From NCBI RefSeq assembly GCF_023145115.1, contig NZ_JAGLEJ010000026.1, positions 1 to 50,159 of the forward strand: a DNA stretch of 50,159 nt. The letters run 5' to 3'. Under the pieces are notes generated by a model. The model saw only the letters and a program-made list of their open reading frames with translations, did not search any database and had not been told where the DNA came from. Made by a program: the position numbers and the translations under genes. Positions 16,009-23,588 of the stretch are shown one piece after another. The DNA is from Algiphilus sp. (GTDB taxonomy: Bacteria > Pseudomonadota > Gammaproteobacteria > Nevskiales > Nevskiaceae). The first letter of the stretch is position 1. Every line of letters begins with the position of its first letter.

Positions 16009-18057
16009 ATGAAGCGACTTCGCTCCGCGGCATCGCGCGACACGCGCGAGCAGAACGATTCCCCCTCCCTGCGCAGCATGCTGCAGGCGCGGCTTTCGCG
16101 TCGCGACGCGCTGCGCGGCAGCTTCGGCGTCACCGCCGGCAGCGCACTGGTCGGCGCCGGACTGGCCGGCTGCAGTGACGACAACGGCGGTTCCTCGGGC
16201 GGCGGCAACCAGCCTCCCGAGCTGCGGTTCCAGTCGGTGCAGGGTGTAGCCGGCTCCGGCATCGACACCATCGCTCTGCCCGAGGGCTATACCTACGATG
16301 CGCTGATTCCGTGGGGCACCCCCATCCTCGGCGACTTCCCGGCATTCCGGCCCGACGGATCGAACACCGCTGCCGAGCAGGCGCAGCAGAGCGGTGAGTG
16401 GCATGACGGCATGCACTTCTTCCCGATCGACGGCTCGGATACCAACGGGCTGCTGTGCGTCAATCACGAGAGCCTGAGCTTCGACTTCTTCCACGGCTAT
16501 CGCGTCGAGGATGGGAGCGCCGTCACCAACCGCGAGACCGACGGCAACGGCCTGCCCACCAATGCCGACCAGGTCCGCAAGGAGATCAACGGTCACGGCG
16601 TATCGGTGGTCGAGCTGCAGCGCATGGCCGGCGAATGGCGGGTCTCGGACAACGGCCGCAACCGTCGCATCACCGCCGCCACGCCGATGCGCTTCTCCGG
16701 CCCGGCCGCCGGCTCAGCGCTGCTGCAGACCGCCTACAGCCCCGACGGCACGCAGGGCCGCGGCACCATCAATAACTGCGGCCGCGGCTTCACGCCCTGG
16801 GGCACCTACCTGACCTGCGAGGAGAACTTCCGCGGTTACGTCACCACGCAGGAGGATCCGGTGCCCCAGGAGAAGAGCCGCTACCTGATCAATGCCGGCG
16901 GCTTCGGCTACCTCTGGCACGGCGTCGCGGGAGACGCCAGCGAGGATAACGGCGAGTTCGCGCGCTGGGATACGACACCGACCGGCGGCAGCGCCGCCGA
17001 CGATTACCGCAACGAGGCCAACCACTTCGGCTGGATCGTGGAGATCGATCCCTTCGATCCCGCCAGCACCCCGGTCAAGCGCACCGCCCTCGGCCGCGTC
17101 GCCCACGAGGGCTGCGAGCCGGGGCGCATCACGCCCGGACAGCCCATCGCCTTCTACACCGGCGACGACGACGAGAACGAGTATCTCTACAAGTTCGTCA
17201 CCGCCGATGCCTGGGATCCCGACAGCCCCGATCCGGACATGCTCGACAATGGCACGCTCTATGTCGCCAGGCTCGACGCGAGCGGCAGCGGCGAGTGGAT
17301 CGCGCTGGACATCGCGAACAACGACACCCTCGCGCAGAACTTCGACTCGCAGGCCGAGGTACTGGTCTACGCGCGCATTGCCGGCGACCTGATCGGCGCC
17401 ACCCCCATGGACCGCCCCGAGTGGTCGACCACCGATCCCGACACCGGCGAGATCTATCTCACGCTCACCAACAACGACGAGAAGGACGCTTCGTCGGACT
17501 CGCCCAACGCCGCCAACCCGCGCGACCCCAACCTCTGGGGGCACATCCTGCGCGTGCGGGAGGACGGCGACGATCCTGCCGCGACCGGCTTCACCTGGGA
17601 CATATTCGCCTTCGGCGCGCCGGCAGACGCGGACCCCGACACCGTCAACCGCTCGGGTCTCACCGCCGACAATCAGTTCGCCGGCCCGGACGGCCTGTTC
17701 TTCGACCCGCGCGGCGTTCTGTGGATCCAGACCGACAACGGCGGCAACGCCGTGGCCGACGCCACCAACGATCAGCTGCTGGCCGTGGTGCCGGGTGGAC
17801 TGCGCGGCGACCGCACCCTGACAGCCGACAATCAGTCGGCGCTGCGCCGCATGCTCGTAGGCCCCGGAGACTGCGAGGTCACCGGCATCGTGCTGTCACC
17901 CGACGCACGCACCCTGTTCGTCAATATCCAGCATCCCGGCGACGCATTCCCGCCCACCAACGGCTTTCCGGCGGGCGGCGCATCCGGACCGGACAACCTG
18001 CCGCGTTCGACCACCGTCGCCATCCGGCGCGAGGACGGCGGCGAGATCGCGCTCTAG
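16009..18057 (+). CDS. PhoX-like exported phosphatase (DUF839), Tat and lipobox
   Basis: A 682-residue member of the PhoX/DUF839 family, calcium-dependent beta-propeller phosphatases exported folded. SRRDALR at 30-36 is a twin-arginine motif followed by a hydrophobic stretch and the lipobox LAGC (52-55), so the product may be a Tat-exported lipoprotein. Family blocks are present: GFTPWGTYLTCEENF, NHFGWIVEIDPFDP, VAHEGCEPGR and GPGDCEVTGIVLSPDART. The ATG at 16009 is preferred to a GTG 42 bases upstream because AGAGG precedes it. No convincing Pho box is seen, so phosphate control is unproven. A strong terminator follows. Confidence 0.9.
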   Translation: MKRLRSAASRDTREQNDSPSLRSMLQARLSRRDALRGSFGVTAGSALVGAGLAGCSDDNGGSSGGGNQPPELRFQSVQGVAGSGIDTIALPEGYTYDALIPWGTPILGDFPAFRPDGSNTAAEQAQQSGEWHDGMHFFPIDGSDTNGLLCVNHESLSFDFFHGYRVEDGSAVTNRETDGNGLPTNADQVRKEINGHGVSVVELQRMAGEWRVSDNGRNRRITAATPMRFSGPAAGSALLQTAYSPDGTQGRGTINNCGRGFTPWGTYLTCEENFRGYVTTQEDPVPQEKSRYLINAGGFGYLWHGVAGDASEDNGEFARWDTTPTGGSAADDYRNEANHFGWIVEIDPFDPASTPVKRTALGRVAHEGCEPGRITPGQPIAFYTGDDDENEYLYKFVTADAWDPDSPDPDMLDNGTLYVARLDASGSGEWIALDIANNDTLAQNFDSQAEVLVYARIAGDLIGATPMDRPEWSTTDPDTGEIYLTLTNNDEKDASSDSPNAANPRDPNLWGHILRVREDGDDPAATGFTWDIFAFGAPADADPDTVNRSGLTADNQFAGPDGLFFDPRGVLWIQTDNGGNAVADATNDQLLAVVPGGLRGDRTLTADNQSALRRMLVGPGDCEVTGIVLSPDARTLFVNIQHPGDAFPPTNGFPAGGASGPDNLPRSTTVAIRREDGGEIAL

Positions 18058-18087
18058 CGGCCGCGGTACATCGTGGTGAAAGACCTT

Positions 18088-18113
18088 GGCCCCGCTCCGG
18101 CGGGGCCATTTTT
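18088..18113 (+). terminator. Intrinsic terminator of the phoX-like gene
   Basis: GGCCCCGC (18088-18095) pairs perfectly with GCGGGGCC (18100-18107) around a TCCG loop; A and five T follow. It ends at the last codon of the convergent yhhN-like gene, whose own strand shows only a weak T-run, so it mainly serves the plus strand. Confidence 0.9.
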
Positions 18114-18757
18114 CATCCCGCGAACGCAACGCTGGCCGCAATCAGCATCTGCGACGCGAAGTAGAGCGGCAGGCCCCACACTCGGTTCACGAAGCCGGCG
18201 GCGACGAAGCGATCGCGCGCCACCGAGACGTCCGAGAGCGCGAATCCGATGGCACCGACCGCGATGAGCCAGTGCGCACCGGCCGCCACCGCACTGCACG
18301 CCACCACCACCATCACGCCGATGACACCGAAGTAGGTCAGCACCGGCAGGCGGAAGTCGTTCTGCACGTGCGGCATCAGCCAGCCGGCAACGGCCAGCAG
18401 CACCATCGCCATCACAACCGCCGCGATCAGTGCGGCGGTGCCGTCGAGCGGCAGCGCCGAGAATGCGACCACATAGGCGACATGCCCGAGCAGGAAGGCG
18501 TTCATGCCGGCAAGGAAGGCCTTCTCGTTGTCGCGCGGCATGAGCAGCACGTCACCGGCCGCACCCAGTACCAGCCCGAGCAGGATCCAGCGTCCGTAGG
18601 TGCTGTCGAGCGCGCCCCAGTGAAGCGCGGCGCCCACGAAGACGGCGGCCGCGAGCGGCTTGCCGATCCATTCCAGCCAGCGCCGCCCGGTGAGATCCGC
18701 CACCAGCACCAGCGCGACGCCTGCGGCACAGACCAGCGAGAACAACATTGTCGACAT
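18113..18757 (-). CDS. YhhN-family lysoplasmalogenase-like membrane protein
   Basis: A multi-pass inner-membrane protein of 214 residues with about eight hydrophobic helices; E. coli YhhN is 208. YhhN relatives include TMEM86 lysoplasmalogenases, which cleave the vinyl-ether bond of lysoplasmalogens. Conserved features include LGLVLGAAGDVLLMPRDN, FLLGHVAYVVAFS and the late GAIGFALSDVSVARDRF with its two acidic residues. MSTMLFSL at 18757 is preferred; an ATG at 18793 adds 12 residues. The physiological substrate in bacteria is uncertain. Confidence 0.85.
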   Translation of the reverse strand: MSTMLFSLVCAAGVALVLVADLTGRRWLEWIGKPLAAAVFVGAALHWGALDSTYGRWILLGLVLGAAGDVLLMPRDNEKAFLAGMNAFLLGHVAYVVAFSALPLDGTAALIAAVVMAMVLLAVAGWLMPHVQNDFRLPVLTYFGVIGVMVVVACSAVAAGAHWLIAVGAIGFALSDVSVARDRFVAAGFVNRVWGLPLYFASQMLIAASVAFAG

Positions 18758-18876
18758 GACGGCGGCCCCGGTCGCCCTGAACGTGCGTCGCATCCTAGAG
18801 GCCCGCGCGCACAGGCGCCACCGGCGATGCCCCCGCGCCGGCCCTCGCCTTTACGCGCGGGCCGCTGGAGCCGATA

Positions 18877-19791
18877 ATGCTATGCATTCTCAACCACGAT
18901 GCCTCCCGAATGGACAAGAAGCCGCCCCGCAACGACGCCGAACCCCGCTTCCGCCTGCATCCGGTCTACCGGCTGGGCATGCTGCTCGCCGCCGGCGGCA
19001 CGGTCACCGGCGCGCTCGCCACCGATGCGCCGGATCCGGCGCACGCCGGGCATGGCCCCGCCGGCGCGATCCAGCTCGCGCAGATCGGTGCCACCGAGGG
19101 TGAAGGGGAAGGCGAGGCCGGGGGCGAAGGTACCGTCATGAACAGCGCTGCGGCCTATCTCGCACAGCTGGCGCTCATCCGCGGCCATCTCGACGTCGGC
19201 GTCGACCTCTACCGCGAGGGCCACACCGAAGCCGCGGTGACGCACATGAAGCACCCCGGTCACGAGCTCTACGCAGGCCTCGTGCCGGCCTTCGAGGCTC
19301 GCGGCGTCGACGGCTTCGCCGATGCGCTGGAAACCCTCGCGACCACGGTCGAGGAAGGCGGCGAGCGCGAGGCGGTCGAGGCTGCCTACACGGCGGTGCG
19401 GGAAGGCATCACTGCGGCCGAGGCCGGCGTCCCGGCCGAGGAGCGCAACGACGCCATCATGCAGTTCCGGGTGATCGTTCGCCTGATGCGCACCGCCGCG
19501 GCCGAGTACGCCATCGCGGTGGTCGACGGCCGGATGGAGAACGCCCACGAATACCAGGATGCGCTCGGCTTCGTGCGCGTCGCCCGCCGGATGGTGGACC
19601 GCCTCGCCGACGACAGCGAACAGACCGCCCGCGGCGGCGTCAACGACGCCATCGCGGTGGCCCGCACCCAGCTCGACGAGATCCGCGATCTGTGGGTCGG
19701 GCTGGTCCCGCCCGATACGCTCGACCGCGAACCGGCCCGCCTCTACGGCGCCACCGCCCGCGTCGAGCTCGCCGCCACGGCCATCGACTAG
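18877..19791 (+). CDS. Unknown exported helical protein
   Basis: No family is recognised. The 304-residue product has a hydrophobic stretch near residues 32-50 (RLGMLLAAGGTVTGALA), then a short acidic Gly/Glu run (GEGEGEAGGEG). An almost entirely helical domain follows, with His residues in GHLDVGVDLYREGHTEAAV and MKHPGHELYAG. That pattern is loosely reminiscent of the helical periplasmic domains in iron-import proteins of the EfeO/Ftr1 type, but I cannot confirm homology. GGAG lies six bases before the ATG at 18877; a second ATG at 18910 would give a more usual signal peptide. The PiuC-type dioxygenase gene begins 11 bases after the stop. Confidence 0.75.
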   Translation: MLCILNHDASRMDKKPPRNDAEPRFRLHPVYRLGMLLAAGGTVTGALATDAPDPAHAGHGPAGAIQLAQIGATEGEGEGEAGGEGTVMNSAAAYLAQLALIRGHLDVGVDLYREGHTEAAVTHMKHPGHELYAGLVPAFEARGVDGFADALETLATTVEEGGEREAVEAAYTAVREGITAAEAGVPAEERNDAIMQFRVIVRLMRTAAAEYAIAVVDGRMENAHEYQDALGFVRVARRMVDRLADDSEQTARGGVNDAIAVARTQLDEIRDLWVGLVPPDTLDREPARLYGATARVELAATAID

Positions 19792-19802
19792 TCGCCGGCA
19801 CC

Positions 19803-20465
19803 ATGCTCGCCGTCGCCGGGGTGCTCGACGCGCCCACGGTTTCCGCCATCCGGGAACAGCTCGATGGCGATGCCGTGATCGTCGATGGCGGCGACACCGC
19901 GCACGGCATGGCGCGGCGCGCTAAGCGCAACGAGCAGCTGGCGCCGTCGCGCACGGCGACCGGCATCGCGAAGCTCGTCGAGGAACGGTTGCGCACCCAT
20001 CCGGTGATTGCCGCCTATGCGCGGCCGAGCGCCTTCGCGCGCATCCAGGTCAACCGCTACGCCGAGGGCATGCAGTACGGCTGGCACGTCGACGATGCCC
20101 ACATTGGCGGCATGCGCACCGATCTGTCGTTCACCTGTTTCCTGTCCGGACCCGACGACTACGACGGCGGCGAGCTGGTGGTGGCGGAGAGCGCCGGCGA
20201 GCGCCGCATCAAGCTGCCGGCGGGCGACTGCTTCGTCTACCCCGCCGATACCGTGCACCGCGTCGACACCGTGACGCGCGGCGAGCGCTGGGCCGTCGTG
20301 GGCTGGATCCGCAGCCAGGTGCGCGATGGCGCGCAGCGGGAGCTGCTGTACGAATGCGACCAGCTGGTCGCGGCGATGCATGCGCCCGACAGCGACCGCG
20401 ACGCGCTGATGCTGGCGCTGGTGCGCATCCGTGGCCGTCTCCAGCGCATGTGGTCCGAAGACTGA
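19803..20465 (+). CDS. piuC: PKHX-type Fe(II)/2-oxoglutarate dioxygenase (PiuC/YbiX)
   Basis: A non-heme iron hydroxylase of the PKHX family, 220 residues, the same size as E. coli YbiX and Pseudomonas PiuC. The metal triad is visible: His95 and Asp97 in YGWHVDDAHIGG and His152 in DTVHRVDTV, with Arg162 shortly after for 2-oxoglutarate. In Pseudomonas and Enterobacteria these genes sit beside siderophore receptors and respond to iron. Here the neighbours are an unknown exported helical protein and a pirin. The target protein or small molecule is not known from sequence. Confidence 0.93.
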   Translation: MLAVAGVLDAPTVSAIREQLDGDAVIVDGGDTAHGMARRAKRNEQLAPSRTATGIAKLVEERLRTHPVIAAYARPSAFARIQVNRYAEGMQYGWHVDDAHIGGMRTDLSFTCFLSGPDDYDGGELVVAESAGERRIKLPAGDCFVYPADTVHRVDTVTRGERWAVVGWIRSQVRDGAQRELLYECDQLVAAMHAPDSDRDALMLALVRIRGRLQRMWSED

Positions 20466-20580
20466 TCGCGGACACGACCGCGACCGTTCACCGCGACTGA
20501 AGCCGGACGCGAAAAACGCTGGCTTGTCCGCGCGCAGCGCGCCCGCATCTAATGACGCAGGCCCACGCGGGAGATTCGCC

Positions 20581-21444
20581 ATGCCCCAGATCGCGCGCCG
20601 CATCCTGCGGCACATCCCCGGTCAACCGACCTCCGACGGTGCCGGCGTGCAGCTTCGCCGGAGCATCGGCGGCAGTCCCGCCCTGCGTCTCGACCCCTTC
20701 CTGATGCTCGACGAATTCAGCTCGAGCAATCCCGACGACTACGTGGCCGGCTTTCCGCCGCACCCGCACCGCGGTTTCGAGACCGTCACCTACATGCTGG
20801 ACGGCCGCATGCAGCACCGCGACCACCTCGGCAACACCGGCGATCTCGGGCCCGGCGGCGTGCAGTGGATGACCGCCGGGCGCGGCGTCATCCACTCCGA
20901 GATGCCGCAGCAGCGCGAAGGCCGCATGCGCGGCTTCCAGCTCTGGATCAACCTGCCGGCGGCCGAGAAGATGCAGCCTGCCTCCTATCGCGACATCGCA
21001 CCCGATGCGGTTCCGGAGACCGCGCTGGACGGTGGCGTGCGCGTGCGCGGCATTGCGGGCGCGGTGACGATCGGCGACAGAGCGTTGCGCGGCGCCGTCA
21101 ACGCCGAGCACGAGCGCAGCACCGACCCGCTCTACCTCGACCTGATCCTCGACCCCGGCGCCGCCGCGGAGTTGCCGATCGCCAGCGGGCACAACGCCTT
21201 CGTGTATCTCTACGAAGGCGGCGCGGAGATCGACGGCGATGCCGTGCCGCTGCAGGGGGCGACCGTGCTGACCGACGGCGACGTGCTGACCGTGAAGGCG
21301 GGCGACGACGGTGCGCGGCTGCTGGCGATCGCGGGGAAGCCGATCGGCGAGGCCGTTGTGCAGTATGGGCCATTCGTGATGAACACCCGCGAAGAGATCG
21401 AGCAGGCCCTCGATGACTTCCGGCGCGATGCGCTCACCGCGTGA
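20581..21444 (+). CDS. Pirin family cupin protein
   Basis: A double-cupin, Fe-binding pirin of 287 residues. The metal ligands are present as His61 and His63 (PPHPHRGFETVTYM) and His105 with Glu107 (GRGVIHSEMP). The N-terminal half also carries GPGGVQWMTAG, typical of pirins with quercetinase-like activity. The ATG follows GGAG at 20570 after a 115-base gap from the dioxygenase gene, so it may have its own promoter. The role could be redox sensing or flavonoid oxygenation; the sequence does not decide. Confidence 0.93.
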   Translation: MPQIARRILRHIPGQPTSDGAGVQLRRSIGGSPALRLDPFLMLDEFSSSNPDDYVAGFPPHPHRGFETVTYMLDGRMQHRDHLGNTGDLGPGGVQWMTAGRGVIHSEMPQQREGRMRGFQLWINLPAAEKMQPASYRDIAPDAVPETALDGGVRVRGIAGAVTIGDRALRGAVNAEHERSTDPLYLDLILDPGAAAELPIASGHNAFVYLYEGGAEIDGDAVPLQGATVLTDGDVLTVKAGDDGARLLAIAGKPIGEAVVQYGPFVMNTREEIEQALDDFRRDALTA

Positions 21445-21483
21445 ACGCGACGATGCGCCGCCCTCACGATACCACCGCCGGCA

Positions 21484-21559
21484 AGCCTGGCCGCAGTCAC
21501 TAAGCTCGGTCTTCCGGACCTCGCCAAGTGACCCTGCCGGGGCCTTCCCTGGCCCCGGC
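21484..21559 (-). repeat. Dispersed hairpin element, full single copy
   Basis: On the minus strand a perfect 9-bp hairpin (GCCGGGGCC/GGCCCCGGC, 21559-21551 with 21544-21536, 6-nt loop) is followed by GGGTCACTTGGCGAGG and then GAGCTTAGTGACTGCGGC. The TCACT and AGTGA arms form an imperfect stem. The same hairpin-plus-core order occurs three times in tandem at 31431-31866 and in decayed form at 61-129. It lies between the convergent pirin and amidohydrolase genes, a usual place for repetitive extragenic elements. The rest of 21445-21648 holds no gene. Confidence 0.75.
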
Positions 21560-21648
21560 GCACGCTGTCCCCACACGCAGGCGCTTCCGGTAGACGGGGG
21601 GCACGGGCCCCGCTCATTCCCTGCCCTCTAGAGAGGACGCGGATCCGA

Positions 21649-22479
21649 TCAGGGCGCAGCGCCAGCCAGACGCGTGAAGACCCGCCTGGCGTTGCCGGCC
21701 AGGAAGGCCGCGCGCTGTTCGTCATCGAGCCCGAGCTGATCGAGGCCGGCGAGACAGCGCGCGGGCGACAGCATCGGCCAGTTCGAGCCGAACATCGCAC
21801 GCCCCGCCCCCGGTCCCTTCATCCACTGCACGAAGGCCGGCGGCAGACGCGCCAGCGCGTAGGCGGAGGTGTCGACGTGGAAGTTGGGGAACTTGATGCT
21901 CATGGTCATAAGCTCGTCCAGCCACGGGAAGCCGACGTGACCGCCGACTACCGTGAGCTCGGGGAAATCGAGCATGACGTCCTCGAGATACGGGATCAGG
22001 CGCCCGGTCTCGGAGCGGCGCAGCGGCCCGGTGTGCCCGATCTGCGTGCAGAACGGCACTCCGGCGTCGATGCAGGCCGCGTAGACCGGGTAGTAGCGGC
22101 GATCGTTGGGCGGCAGGTCCCAGAGCCACGGCACCATGCGGACGCCGACGAAGCGTTCGTCCTGCAGGCAGTCCCGCAATTCGCGGACCGCACGCATGGG
22201 ATCGGTCAGATCCGCGGAGGCAAGTCCCCGGAAGCGCGCCGGGGCCGCGTCCATCTGGGCCCGAACCTCGTCATTGCTGATCAGCGCGCCTGCCGGCCCG
22301 TACCAGGCGGACAGTAGCGCCATCGATACGCCGGCCGCGTCCATTTCGGCGACCGTCTCCGCCGGGGTCTGCGCCAGCGAAGCCTCCGACTGCCCCGTCC
22401 AGCGCAGAAGCGGCGCCAGCCAGGGCTGCTGCGCCATGCGCGGCGTGGTGATCTGGGCCCACACATCGATCGCTTCCAT
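21649..22479 (-). CDS. Atypical amidohydrolase-2 family TIM-barrel protein
   Basis: A 276-residue TIM-barrel protein of the amidohydrolase-2 group (ACMSD-like hydrolases and decarboxylases). The barrel motifs FCTQIGHTGP (His149), VVGGHVGFPWLDE (His181) and the final strand MFGSNWP are present. The first-strand HxH metal motif is replaced by Asp-Val-Trp at 5-7. The final Asp of the usual GSDxP motif is Asn233. The active site therefore differs from classical members; it may use fewer metal ligands or have another role. It is divergent from a MarR gene across a perfect palindrome, which suggests that the regulator controls it. Confidence 0.82.
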   Translation of the reverse strand: MEAIDVWAQITTPRMAQQPWLAPLLRWTGQSEASLAQTPAETVAEMDAAGVSMALLSAWYGPAGALISNDEVRAQMDAAPARFRGLASADLTDPMRAVRELRDCLQDERFVGVRMVPWLWDLPPNDRRYYPVYAACIDAGVPFCTQIGHTGPLRRSETGRLIPYLEDVMLDFPELTVVGGHVGFPWLDELMTMSIKFPNFHVDTSAYALARLPPAFVQWMKGPGAGRAMFGSNWPMLSPARCLAGLDQLGLDDEQRAAFLAGNARRVFTRLAGAAP

Positions 22480-22495
22480 GACGCGCCTCCATATG

Positions 22496-22509
22496 CTTCA
22501 CTAGTGAAG
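22496..22509. promoter_or_regulatory. Perfect 14-bp palindrome, likely MarR operator
   Basis: CTTCACTAGTGAAG is a perfect palindrome in the 55-base gap between the divergent amidohydrolase and MarR genes. MarR dimers bind sites of this size and placement. One site here could control both directions. Confidence 0.7.
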
Positions 22510-22534
22510 TTATTGTGGCTCCGGTCGTGAAGCA

Positions 22535-22999
22535 ATGTCCAGCGCATCCCCGAACAGCGCCGATCCCGCCGACCTGCGGATCTACCACCGTGTGCAGCTG
22601 GCAGCGCATCGCCTGCAGAAATCCGCCGACCGGGCGCTGATCGGGGCGGCCGGCATCACCGCCGCCCAGGCCGCAGTGCTCACGCTCGTGGAGGCCGCGC
22701 CCGGAGCGACGCAGCGCGCCCTCGCCCGGCGCCTGGGATTCAACGAGTCGGCGATCACCGCCGCGGTCGGGCGTCTGGAGACATCGGGCGCACTGACGCG
22801 ACAGCGCGCCCCCGATGATGGCCGGGCCCGGGTGCTGACACTGACCGCGTCCGGGCGCGACGCGCTGGAACGCGCGCGGGCCGCCTTCGGGGACATCAAT
22901 GCGCGCATCGGTGAATCGCTCGATGACGCGGCGCTCCACCAGCTCGCCGACGCGCTCGACCGGCTGACCGCGGCATTCGCGCCGCCGACCGGGGACTGA
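22535..22999 (+). CDS. MarR-family transcriptional regulator
   Basis: A dimeric winged-helix regulator of 154 residues. Helical dimer ends flank the DNA-binding core GATQRALARRLGFNESAITA (about 65-85) and the wing RAPDDGRARVLTLTASG, which is canonical for MarR. The palindrome 26 bases before the start argues for autoregulation and control of the divergent amidohydrolase. Effectors of MarR proteins are often aromatic acids; none can be named here. Confidence 0.9.
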   Translation: MSSASPNSADPADLRIYHRVQLAAHRLQKSADRALIGAAGITAAQAAVLTLVEAAPGATQRALARRLGFNESAITAAVGRLETSGALTRQRAPDDGRARVLTLTASGRDALERARAAFGDINARIGESLDDAALHQLADALDRLTAAFAPPTGD

Positions 23000-23025
23000 C
23001 CCCGGCCCGGGTGCGCGCGACCGGG

Positions 23026-23535
23026 CTAGCGCTCCCAGCGCTCGCGGATCGCGGAGCGCACTGCCTCGCGCTCCTCCGGGGTCATGTCGTCCCAGTTCTC
23101 GCGCGCGGCATCGCGGCGCATGTCCTTGCGTTCGCGCGCCGCCTCGACGACCGCAGCCTTTTCGTCGTCGCTCATGCCCTCCCAGTGCTCGCGCATGGCG
23201 TCGTGCCGCTCGGCGCGGCGTTCGGCGGCCTTCTCGCGCACGGAAGCCTTTTCTTCGTCGCTGAGCTGGTCCCAGCGATCGCGGGCCGAATCGACGCGCT
23301 CGTCCCGCTTGTCGCGCCAGGCATCCTTGCGCGCCTTCTGCTCCTCGGGGCTGAGCGACTCCCACTTGTCGCGGGCGGCCTCCCGCCGCTCCTCGCGCCG
23401 TTCCTTGAACGCTTCGGCGTTGTTCGACTGCGCCAGCAGCACCGGTGCCTGGGCGGTTCCGGCGCTCCCGCCCGCAACCGCCACAACCGGCGCCGCGAAA
23501 ACGGCGGCTGCAAGGGAAAGGATCATTCTTTTCAT
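23026..23535 (-). CDS. Exported protein with four 30-residue Trp repeats (DUF3106-like)
   Basis: A 169-residue secreted or periplasmic protein. The signal peptide MKRMILSLAAAVFAAPVVAVA is followed by a short linker and four tandem repeats with an exact 30-residue period: Trp58, Trp88, Trp118 and Trp148. Each unit reads roughly R-x-x-W-x-x-[LM]-[ST]-x-[DE]-E-[EKR], then a basic helix rich in Arg, Glu and Ala. It resembles DUF3106 proteins and superficially Spy/CpxP-type helical chaperones. The charge density suggests a long amphipathic helical rod. The gene follows the MscS channel gene by 53 bases on the same strand. Confidence 0.85.
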   Translation of the reverse strand: MKRMILSLAAAVFAAPVVAVAGGSAGTAQAPVLLAQSNNAEAFKERREERREAARDKWESLSPEEQKARKDAWRDKRDERVDSARDRWDQLSDEEKASVREKAAERRAERHDAMREHWEGMSDDEKAAVVEAARERKDMRRDAARENWDDMTPEEREAVRSAIRERWER

Positions 23536-23588
23536 CGTGCGTGTCTCCCGGCGGAACCGATCACGAGCGTCCGGCAGCCGACATGAAT

